DNA from: Astrothelium macrocarpum
Taxonomy: Eukaryota > Ascomycota > Dothideomycetes > Trypetheliales > Trypetheliaceae
NCBI GenBank assembly: GCA_021030915.1
Contig: JAGEMR010000192.1
Location: 1 to 42,940 of the forward strand
Length of the DNA stretch: 42,940 nucleotides
Reading direction: 5' to 3'
Positions 1-9,134 of this stretch are shown piece after piece (the stretch's first letter is position 1; each line of letters opens with the position of its first letter). Made by a program: the position numbers and the translations under genes. A model generated the notes under the pieces. The model did no database searches. It was not told the origin of the DNA and saw only the letters and a list, made by a program, of their open reading frames with translations.

Positions 1-39
1 ACTCAGCCGGTCATATCAGTCAGTCGGTCACTTTCCGCA
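1..39. repeat. Left terminal inverted repeat of an interrupted element
   Basis: The first 39 bases (beginning ACTCAGCCGGTCATATCAGT) are the exact reverse complement of 7562-7600. Similarity continues weakly for about 10 more bases inward. The arms are rich in GTCA/GTCG sub-repeats and have escaped the C-to-T decay around them. The outer end and any target-site duplication lie off the window, so the arm may be longer than seen. Confidence 0.85.
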
Positions 40-413
40 CCAGAAAACCATTTAAACTTTTGTCGCGTTCTAATTTTATAACGATTATATCAATTTATAT
101 TAAAAAAGAGAATATTATTCTTATTATTAATACAATTCAGTCTGTAAAATTTTAAGATAAAAAACTAAACCAATACGCAATTATGAAATATTATAATATC
201 CCACAGAATTCATTAAATGATAGAATAAATAACCGATAATAATATATATCAATTTAATCACAATATCATAAATTGGATCAATTTGAAAAATAATCGTTAG
301 TCAAATATATATTCGATCAAGATTCAAAAGGGTTCCCATTATGTCTTTCTAATATGAAAGATATGGCCAATTTTTTATTGAAATCGCGCGAAAATAAATC
401 AGTTGGTAGATAT
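40..413. other. AT-rich interior of the TIR-bounded element, left part
   Basis: This is very AT-rich sequence between the left inverted repeat and the inserted retrotransposon. I see no open frame of useful length and no recognisable transposase. With 7143-7561 it probably forms the body of an older DNA element split by the retrotransposon. The last five bases before the LTR (409-413, GATAT) pair with AATAT after the 3' LTR (7143-7147), differing by one transition, which fits a decayed 5-bp target duplication. Confidence 0.5.
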
Positions 414-798
414 TGTTAAGAACGCTAAGAAGGCGTTGTACTCACAGGCTCAGCGTGAGCCCTTGAGCAAGAGGCTCACAGGCTCAGCGTGAGCCCTTGA
501 GCAAGAGGCTCACAGGCTCAGCGTGAGCCCTTGAGCGAGAAGCTCACAGGTTCAGCGTGAGCCTTTGAATAAGAGACTTATAAACTCATTTCGGTATAAA
601 TATATAAAAATATAACGCGATCATTATAACCTCGTTATATTCAAAGCCATTTTCTAAATTAATCTTTGATAATATTTTTAATAGAATTTTGAATTATCAA
701 AATGTTATTCTTTGATAATTCAGTTTTTTATCGATTCATTTTAAAAGTCATTTTGATTCTGAATAAATTTGATTTTAAAAATATTTAGGATCATAATA
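414..798 (+). repeat. 5' LTR of the left gypsy element
   Basis: It begins TGTTAAGAAC and ends TCATAATA, a RIP-altered form of TCATAACA seen in the other two LTRs. The part after about 590 aligns with 6934-7142 and 40160-40359. The part before it carries 34-bp tandem repeats and matches neither of the other LTRs. Confidence 0.8.
441..576. repeat. 34-bp tandem repeat, four units, in the U3 of the 5' LTR
   Basis: Four consecutive 34-bp units occupy 441-474, 475-508, 509-542 and 543-576, followed by a decayed partial unit. The first two are identical, the third has two changes and the fourth more, mostly transitions. Each carries the near-palindrome GGCTCA-GCG-TGAGCC. The array is GC-rich in an otherwise extremely AT-rich block. 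Confidence 0.95.
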
Positions 799-1379
799 TA
801 TTGAATATTTTCAAAATGAATTAATAAAAATAATCATAAAATGATGACGATTCATTTCAGATTAAAGAAAATCGATTCATATCATGATTTGATGGAAAAA
901 TCAGAAAATCTGACAATTTTTATGAAGATCGTTTCAAAATAGAAAATTGATTCAATATTATTTAATTATATTTTATATTCGAAAATATTATGACGATCAA
1001 TTAATTTTTTTTTATAATCATATTTATAAAAAAAAGATTATTTCATTAAATCCGATTATATTTCATTAATTATATGATAGAAATTGAAAATTAAATAATC
1101 AATAATATATTTTAAAATTTGGATATATTTAAAAAAGAAATTATTAAAATATTCGGAATATTCAATTAATAAATAATAATTGAATAAATGATTCTGAATA
1201 TCAAATAAAAGATTTCAATAATAAATTATATAATCAGATTCCAGAAATATATTTAATAAATTAAATGGAATAATGAAATATTCTATTTTATATTTCATAG
1301 AAAATTTAAAAATAATATTAAAAATGAATTAATATATTATATAGATATCATAGATATCCTATCATAATTAATAAAGATA

Positions 1380-1763
1380 ATAATTGAATTAGATGATAAA
1401 TTATATATAAAAATTCTAAAAAAAAAAAGAAATTGAAAATTAATTATTAGACGGGAAAATTCATGAATTCAGAATAATGATTATAATGATCTGATGAATT
1501 TTAACTTTATCAGAAAAGGAAAAAAGAAGAATAATATCCATCTGAAAAAGGGATTTAAAGATAAAAAATATTATTCTTACGGAAAAAAAGGATATTTCGT
1601 GAAAAATTACCGATCCAAATCCAATATGATACGACGAAAGATCATAATTATAAAAAAAAAAATTAATATAATTTTAATAAATTATTCGGATAAAAAGATT
1701 TTAATTGAAAGGACCATTCAGAAAACATCTGACGAGGGGAATGAATGGCAGTTTGATCAATAG
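1380..1763 (+). pseudogene. Decayed Gag with destroyed CCHC zinc knuckle
   Basis: The stretch aligns with 40932-41321 of the right copy, which keeps a 129-residue open frame. Around 1568-1611 the Gag zinc knuckle (C-X2-C-X4-H-X4-C in the family) is recognisable by spacing, but all four metal ligands read as tyrosine. That is what RIP does to TGY and CAY codons. The open part, 1494-1763, begins at an internal ATG. Zinc-knuckle Gag proteins package retroelement RNA; this copy cannot bind zinc. Confidence 0.75.
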
Positions 1764-2794
1764 AATAATAATAAAAAGAATAATCCATTTCCGGTATCAG
1801 AAAATCTATAAATAATCCGTGAAAGAATATAAAAATATATTATATGAATAAATCAATAAATAAATCGAATCATACAAAAATAGCCAATAATCGAATTCAT
1901 ATTTTAATAATATATCAGAAAAATATTAAAATAATTTAATCATAAAAATCATTTTATGATCAGATTATATATAATTTCTAATTATTTAATATATATTATT
2001 ATAATATAAATTTTTAGAAAATAATTCGGGATTTTAATGGAATTATTATTAGAAAATTTTAAAACGTAAAAGAATATTTTATATAATATAATTAATTTAA
2101 ATCATAAATGATTAATTTTATCAGAAGAATATCGAAATCAGAAATATCAATTATTAGAATATCAGAAATATCGAAAAATGAAAAAAAATATTTAATAAAA
2201 TAATATCATCAATATACAGAATTTATAATATTATAATAAAAATTGTAAAAAATATATATATAATCAATAATAAAGGGATATATTTATAAATAAAAAAATA
2301 AAAAAAATTATATCTATAAATGCGCTATTATTTAAAAGAAATATAGAATATTTTTAAATGAATTTATTAATATAATCTATTTATGATTATTGAATTAGGA
2401 ATTATTTTTAAAAATAATTAATTATAAACAGAGAATATCTAAATCATAAAAAAATATATTATTATTAATATAAAAACGAAAATTATAAAATTCATATAAT
2501 AAAAAAATTAGAATAATATAAATAATAATTTTAGAAAAATTGTAATTTTATTAATTATTTTATTTATTAAAAATAAAAAGGGGAATATATATTAATCAAT
2601 AAATGATTCTGTAAAAATAAAAAAAATTATTTATATCATAATAATTATGAAATAATATAATATCCGTCCATATTCATTAAATAAATTGCGATAAAAATAT
2701 ATTTATTATGAAAAAAAGATTTAAATTTTATATATAAAATACGTATATAGATTTAAATATTATTCAGACATTTAATCATTTATTATATATTATA

Positions 2795-3075
2795 ATAATA
2801 TTGGAAAAGAAAAAGAGAATTAAAATATTAATTGATTTAAAAATAAATGGGAATTTTATATCTAAAATATTTCAAAATTTATTGGATTTATTAATCAAAT
2901 CAAAAGACCGAAAATACGTAATACGTATAATAATAGAAGAAAAAATGCCAGAAATTGGCGAAATTTCAGAAGAAATTCAGCCAATATTTATAATTATCGT
3001 AGAATATATTGAGGAAATCATATTCGATATTATTATTATAATCAGATACGATATTGTATTAGAATTATTTTGATT
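2795..3075 (+). pseudogene. Decayed retropepsin-like protease domain
   Basis: The 90-residue open frame at 2801-3073 has the layout of a Ty3/gypsy aspartic protease: a basic start, ILID then the expected serine-glycine, NGNFIS, a central strand region and a final hydrophobic FDIIII...YDIVLELF. The active-site D-S-G reads D-L-K here (2834-2842); the matching site in the right copy reads N-S-E (42425-42433). Both are explained by C-to-T and G-to-A changes. Confidence 0.7.
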
Positions 3076-3129
3076 ATAATAATATAATTCAATAATCAAT
3101 TGAAAAAATAAAATATTGGAAATGGACGG

Positions 3130-4705
3130 ATATAATTATGGGATTATATTGAAATTTTCGTATTCAGATATAATGGAAGATGAGATGAATGATTATTTTA
3201 TATAAATCATTTCAAAAAATAAAATTTTTATTAAAAAGATTCCGGATATAATAGATATTTCAATAAAATAAGAAAATTGAAAAATTAATAATTTAAAAAT
3301 AATTCCAATCATTTTTAAAATTCTTTTAGAATATAAAAAATGGATATATTTTTTTTAAAAAAGAATTAGATATTAAAATATTATTTAAATATCAATCGTA
3401 AAATTATAAAATAAAATTTTTTATAAAAAAATAATTTATATTCAGATTTATTTATATATTATTCAATAAAGAATTTGAAATATTAAAAGAATATTTGAAT
3501 AAAAATTTAAAAAAGAATTTTATCAGAAAATCGGAATCATTTATAAAATATCCGATTTTTTTTATATTAAAAAAAAATGAAAATTTATAATTTTATATAA
3601 ATTATTGATAATTCAATAAAATAATAATAAAAAATTGATATTTATTATTCAATATTACGGAATTATAAAATAGACTTTCAGATATATAATAATTTATCAA
3701 ATTGGATCTATTAAAAATCTATAATTTTATAAGAATAAAAGAAGATGAAAAATGGAAAACGGTATTTCGAATAAAATATGGATATTTTAAATATTTTATT
3801 ATATTATTTAAATTTATAAATATATCAATTAATTGTCAAATATTCGTTAATAATATATTATGATTATATTTCGATAAATTTATAATAACGTATTTAAATA
3901 ATATTTTTATTTATTCAAAAATTAGAAAAGAATATATATAATATATATGATAAATATTTAAAGAATTTGATAAATAAAATTTACGACTGAAATTATTGAA
4001 ATATGAATTCTGAATTAAAAAAATGAATTTCTTAAATTATATCATTAGAATAAGAATCATATAAATTGATCCGAATAAAATAAAATTAATTAAAAATTGG
4101 CCAGAATCAAAAAATATAAAAAATATTTAATTTTTTTTAGAATTCATTAATTATAATAGAAAATTCATTGATAAATATTTTTTTAAAATATAATTTTTAA
4201 TAGAATTGATAAAAAATAAAAAAATATTCATTTTTGAAAAAAACGAAAAAAAAATATTCGAAATATTCAAAAAAAATTATTTACAAAATCCTGTATTAAA
4301 AATTATTAAATTATTAGAATCAATATAAATTGAAATTGATATATCCGATTTGGCAATAAAAATATATCTATATCAATAAATACGAAATAGAAAATGATAT
4401 CTAATAAAATATTATTCAAAGAAATTTTCAGAATTAGAATAGAATTATAATATTTATGATAAAAAATTCCTTGTCATAATTATTATATTACAATATTAGA
4501 AGATATATATTGAAAAATCATCATTTTTAGAAATTTTTACAGATCATAAAAATTTCATTTATTTTATAATAACAAAATAATTGAATTGATAATAAATCAG
4601 ATGGTCAGAATTTTTAGAATAATATAAATTTATCATTAAATATATATCAGAAAAAGATAATTCTAAAACTGATATCTTAAATCGAAGGCCGGATTATATG
4701 ATAAA
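3130..4705 (+). pseudogene. Decayed reverse transcriptase and RNase H
   Basis: The RT palm signature, Y-L-D-D in gypsy elements, is at 3891-3902 as Y-L-N-N followed by IFIYS, so both catalytic aspartates are lost by GAT-to-AAT. The RNase H end is visible at about 4531-4705, with TDHKNFIYF, then a W/R-rich segment and a final R-RPDY. The frame is broken by many TAA, TAG and TGA codons at former glutamine, arginine and tryptophan codons. Confidence 0.75.
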
Positions 4706-4719
4706 AGAAGTCAAAAATC

Positions 4720-5700
4720 AAACGGTTTTTTAAATGAATCAAGACGGCATATTATCAGAGAATTGTAAAAAAATCAATATAATTCTAATCATTTTTAAAT
4801 AAAATCAATAAATAAAATAAAAGATTATAATTCTATATGAAAAAATCAAAAAAATTATTAGAAAATATTATAATGAATTATTTTATGAATATTCAGAAAT
4901 TACGCAGATTATCAGAAATATTCAATGAAACTGCCATTTTAAAAGAATGAAAGAATATATCCAAAATTATATTATTAAATATGAATCGTATCAAAAGAAT
5001 AAATATAATATGTAAATAAAAAAAAGAACAGTCATATCAATAGAATTATCGTATAAATCATTCGAATAAATCATTATAAATTTTATTACGGATTTATTAA
5101 AATCGCAGGATCCAATAATAGGATTAAAATATGATATAATTATGGTCATTATGAATAAATTAACGAAATACGTTATCATTGAATAATTCAAGAAGATGTA
5201 TAGAATAACCCATATAGCCGAATTATTATTTTAAAAGATAATCAAATATTTTGGAATTCCAGTAAGCGTTATATCTGATAAAAATTAAAAATTTACATCA
5301 GTCTATTAGAAAACAGTTCTGAATGAATTCGGAATCAAATTGAAAATGTCCACGGTATATTATAAAAAAATAGACGGCCAGATAAAACGTATGAATCAGA
5401 CGTTGGAATAATATTTAAAATATTATATAAACAGCCAATAAAATAATTGGATATCTCTATTATTTATAACACGATTAATATTAAATCAAAAAATATCATC
5501 AATTATATAGAAAATACTAATGGAATATATTCTGGGCCAAATAATAAATATCGGATTAGGCGAAATGCGGAAATATTTTCAGAATAAACACAATAGAATA
5601 TATTATATAAATTGAAAATCTTGATACAAATACGAAAAAATATCAAAAAAGGCAACTAACAGATATTAATCAGAGATAAAAAAATTAATATCTTCAAAAA
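4720..5700 (+). pseudogene. Decayed retroviral-type integrase
   Basis: The integrase core reads VSVISDKN-stop-KFTSVY at 5262 onward and continues as GIKLKMSTVYYKKIDGQ, then R-MNQTLE. The second catalytic aspartate survives (5277-5279). The glutamate expected in the Q-T-E-R-MNQ motif is lysine here (5385-5387), a GAA-to-AAA change. Integrase inserts the cDNA copy; this one is dead by that change and by several stops. Confidence 0.78.
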
Positions 5701-5959
5701 AAATGGATTTCAATTAAAAGAAAGAGATAAGATATATTTATTTATCAAAAATCTTAAAAATAAATTATCAATCAAAAAATTGGGACCAATCAAGATCGGA
5801 CCATTTTTGATTCAAGAATAAAAGAATCCGATAAATTTCAAATTTAGGCTATTATCAGACGTAAAGGTATACCCTGTCTTTTATATATTTTTACTACAGC
5901 CAGCAGACCCAATAATATCATATCAAACCACTTTTCATTTCCAGCCGGAAGAGAAAAAC

Positions 5960-6101
5960 GAATTCGAAATAGAAAAGATATTCGGCTACCATGATGGTTC
6001 TTATCTGATTAAATGGAAGGGATATCCAGATTCAGAAAATATATGAGAAACATTAGAAAATCTGAAAAAATGTCAGCGGAAGATTAAAGAATTCTATGAT
6101 T
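5960..6101 (+). pseudogene. Decayed C-terminal chromodomain of the integrase
   Basis: The translation EFEIEKIFGYHDGSYLIKWK followed by GYPDSENI-stop-ETLENL is a clear chromodomain. The tryptophan expected before E-T-L-E-N-L is TGA (6044-6046), a TGG-to-TGA transition. In chromoviruses this domain steers integration to marked chromatin, which fits an element sitting in a heterochromatin-like AT-rich block. Confidence 0.88.
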
Positions 6102-6129
6102 AAAAAGAATTGTGTTATAGGGGACCAAA

Positions 6130-6660
6130 CCAACCTCCTCTCCCAAAATATTTTTAATTATTTGGAAGAATTATTAATGATTCCCGAAATATTATCATCA
6201 AGGAAATTCAATGAGAAGTCCAAGGACGATGTATCAAAACCCGGAATCTCGAAGGTCTCGTCCGTCACATTCCATTGTATAAGATTTACTGCCTCATTAG
6301 TACGAATTTTTTCTATATTCTGCACCTTCTGAATAATAAAATTTTATTATCTCTGATATAATAAATTCATCTGCGAATTTAAACGAACTATCCGCGTTGC
6401 AGTTTTTTGCTATATCTGGATACTTTTTTATATTTCGTTCTACAACTGATTCATTTGAATATTAATCTTTTCAAATACCCGATCTGAGATAATCAGATCA
6501 TAAGAAATCGCCCTTTTTATATATTCAGTATATTTTTCCGAATTCTGAATCAGATGGCAGGAACGACCATTTTGAATACAATTACAATAAAAACGTATAA
6601 TAAGAAGAATAGAGGATAATTTCAATAAATATTATACGCGACGAATGGAAGAATAAAAAG
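6130..6660 (-). pseudogene. Antisense accessory ORF relic between chromodomain and 3' LTR
   Basis: On the minus strand one frame can be followed for more than 150 codons if a handful of TAG/TAA codons are read as former glutamines. It starts with a cysteine-bearing segment (YCNCIQNGRSCHLI) and continues as a glutamine-rich helical, coiled-coil-like stretch. It ends in an acidic segment with ETFEIPGFDTSS. I recall similar cysteine-plus-coiled-coil proteins among fungal hypothetical proteins near retroelements, but that is memory, not a search. The function is unknown. Confidence 0.55.
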
Positions 6661-6745
6661 AATGAGATTTAAAAATACGGAATGAGAGAATCATGATGAC
6701 CTTGGACACGTCATTATAATATATAAATATATGAGGTCACGTACC

Positions 6746-6759
6746 GGAAAAGGAGGGGA
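6746..6759 (+). other. Polypurine tract of the left gypsy element
   Basis: The purine run GGAAAAGGAGGGGA lies three bases before the 3' LTR start. This is the expected place for the plus-strand primer of an LTR retroelement and supports the LTR boundary at 6763. Confidence 0.7.
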
Positions 6760-6762
6760 TAA

Positions 6763-7142
6763 TATTATGACCACTGAAAGGGTCGTGTATATATCCGTGT
6801 ACCCATCCAATCTCTGACTCATAAGACTCACATCATGAACCAAGAGACCCAATCTCTGATTTATAAGATTCACGTCATGAGCCAAAAGATCCAACCTCTG
6901 ATTCATAAGATTCATATCATGAATCAAAAAATGTTACGAAATATATAAAAATATAATAGAATTCATTTTAATTTCATTATATTCAAAATCATTCTTTAAA
7001 TTAATTTTTGATAATATTTTCAGTAGAATTTTGAATTATCAAATCATATTATTTCTTGTTAGTTCAGTCCTTTACCGATTCATTTCAGAAGCCACCTTGA
7101 TCCCAAATAGACTTGACTCCAAGGATACCTAGGATCATAACA
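6763..7142 (+). repeat. 3' LTR of the left gypsy element
   Basis: It begins TATTATGACC (TGTTA with a RIP-type change) and ends TCATAACA. Its final 200 bases match the other LTRs and are less decayed than the 5' LTR. Its first 170 bases match neither. Length 380 nt against 385 for the 5' LTR. Confidence 0.75.
6807..6932. repeat. 42-bp tandem repeat, three units, in the U3 of the 3' LTR
   Basis: Three 42-bp units (6807-6848, 6849-6890, 6891-6932) each start CCAATCTCTG or a close variant and differ almost only by transitions. They occupy the same position in the LTR as the 34-bp repeats of the 5' LTR but are unrelated to them in sequence. Confidence 0.9.
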
Positions 7143-7561
7143 AATATCAATTATTAAAATTATAAATCAGATGACGAAAAATATATAAATAATAGCGCAT
7201 TTAATTATTTTTTTGATTAAATGAATACGTATTTTTGAAAATGTAAATATGGCATTTATAAAACATCGGAAGGCCAAAAAATCATATATATAATTTGAAG
7301 GAATATTTAATATAAATAATTCTATAAAATTATTAATTAAAAAAATTCGAAAAAACGGTATATATCTAATGAAGATAAAAATAATAATCCATTAAAAAAA
7401 ATGATAACGGTTTTATGATGATATAATAATTATAATATAATTAGATATAATACACGTATTTATAATAAAATTGAAAAAATAAATATTAAATCAGAATCTG
7501 ATAAAAAATAAATAAATTTTCAAATTGTTGTTATGTGTATTAATATTGATGGGGTATCTGA
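7143..7561. other. AT-rich interior of the TIR-bounded element, right part
   Basis: AT-rich sequence between the retrotransposon and the right inverted repeat. There is no open frame or recognisable motif. Interpreted as the second half of the element interrupted by the gypsy insertion. Confidence 0.5.
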
Positions 7562-7600
7562 TGCGGAAAGTGACCGACTGACTGATATGACCGGCTGAGT
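7562..7600. repeat. Right terminal inverted repeat of the interrupted element
   Basis: Exact reverse complement of 1-39. Together the pair bounds a 7.6-kb region whose middle 6.7 kb is the gypsy insertion, leaving an older element of roughly 0.87 kb. No transposase is visible, so a non-autonomous DNA element is the simplest reading. Confidence 0.85.
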
Positions 7601-8030
7601 GGTAAACCACGTTATATTATTTTTGAAAAAAATGGGAATAATATTTATAATAATTATTTAAAATATAATTTTATTAACGAATTTAAAAAAAATTATGAAA
7701 TTAAATTATATAAAAATTATTTAGGCCTATATAATTCTGATTTTAATATTATTAAAATAATATAAAAGATTATTAAATAACGAATTTATATAAATTATCA
7801 TGATTATTTTATTCAAAATTAATTTATCAGAATCATTTATTATAAATAGAATTAATTGATTTAAAAAGAAATTAATAAATAGATATTGATGATAAAAGAC
7901 CGTATACACACCTATTTGAACGTTCAGAATTTCTCCATTTAATATTAATAAAATAAAAGACTAATTAATTAATAAAATTATTTCAATTTTTATTTAATTC
8001 TGAATTCTAATATAATATGACTGAATTTTC
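7601..8030. other. AT-rich block edge, no gene
   Basis: Strongly AT-rich with no coding signal. Composition shifts to ordinary values near 8030, which marks the left border of the gene block. Confidence 0.6.
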
Positions 8031-9134
8031 CAACAATACCCGCTGTTTATTAATAAATTTGATGGGGTTGATGGGGAAACGCGGGTTGTGTGGTCCCGAT
8101 TAATTTGCCTAGATGCCTGGAGGGCAAATATAAAACTGAAATGCGGACATCGCGCCACAATATTTGTGGCCAGCACCCTATACCGAGAAGTACTATTAGA
8201 TCAAGCGATTTCAACTGAGTGATGTAGAGTCTTGAGCACTGTCATATGCGACAAGGACTGAGACTATCTGTACTCATTATTCCCAAAGTTGCGATGAGTC
8301 ACATGGTAGAACTGGGTAAGAAATCCAGATAATAAGAAAATAGATACATTAATCAGGAATCCGAAGAAGACTACAATTGACGATAGTGTATGCTCATTGG
8401 GTCACAAGTACTGTTAATAGAAGGACCTGCGATAGGTCGAATAGACTATGTACAGTTTTGCTACTCTGTATAGTACACGACCCATACTATTTTGTAACAC
8501 AGTTACTCATACATCGAAAGAGTAGTGGTAAACCTCATTAGTTTACCTGACTGAATCACCTCTCGCACCGGGCCTTGATTATTTCTTCTCGCCCGTTGTT
8601 GTAGCGCTGGGAGGGCGACCTCGACAAAAGTATCTGAAGCCGACTTCCACCCAGCGACAGCTCCCGCTTGAGCAATGTATATATCAGTGACCACGCTCAT
8701 ATAATTACATTGAAAGACTAAAACTTTGGCAAGACTACGCACAACATGTATGGCTACATTACTCATTTTTCGGGCAGTAGCAAACTGCTCGGTCCATCCT
8801 TCACTCCTCGTCCCCAGGTAATTGTCAGAAGTGCTTTCACTGCAACTTTTTGGACTTTTCTCCTTTCCTGCAACGCCCAGCGCAAGCCCAGGTTAAGCAA
8901 TTTTAGCGATGGAGGCTTCAGCCAAATGCGCAGGCCAGGGCTTTCTAAATGTTGGAAGAAAAGGTATGGGGTTCGGTATCGTCATCTTCGTCGTCATCTT
9001 CCACTAAAGTAATTTGTAGCAATAGAAACACATGACTCTCCTCAATTTCCTCCCACCTCCCCAAAAGGTAATCATGATACATGTCAGACAAACACACTCA
9101 CAACATCCCCTCCCATCTTCCTCTTGCCTCATCC
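8031..9134. other. Intergenic, 3' of the cyclin gene
   Basis: Ordinary base composition returns here. The short open frames on both strands overlap one another and show no family resemblance. It should include the 3' UTR of the cyclin gene ending at 9135. I see nothing else. Confidence 0.5.

Larger units (their letters stand above)
414..7142 (+). mobile_element. RIP-degraded Ty3/gypsy chromovirus, full length (left copy)
   Basis: A 6.7-kb LTR retrotransposon reads left to right in the order 5' LTR, gag, protease, reverse transcriptase, RNase H, integrase, chromodomain, antisense ORF, polypurine tract, 3' LTR. Protease before RT, integrase after RNase H and a C-terminal chromodomain are the known layout of chromoviral Ty3/gypsy elements. 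Almost every difference from the right copy (39992 onward) is C-to-T or G-to-A, so nearly all glutamine and tryptophan codons that could become stops have done so. RT and integrase have lost catalytic residues, and the element cannot be autonomous. A purine tract (6746-6759) lies just before the 3' LTR. I found no clear tRNA primer-binding site after the 5' LTR. Confidence 0.9.

Noticed and set aside
441..576. CRISPR-like array
   Set aside because: The units are contiguous 34-bp tandem copies without unique spacers, in a eukaryotic LTR.
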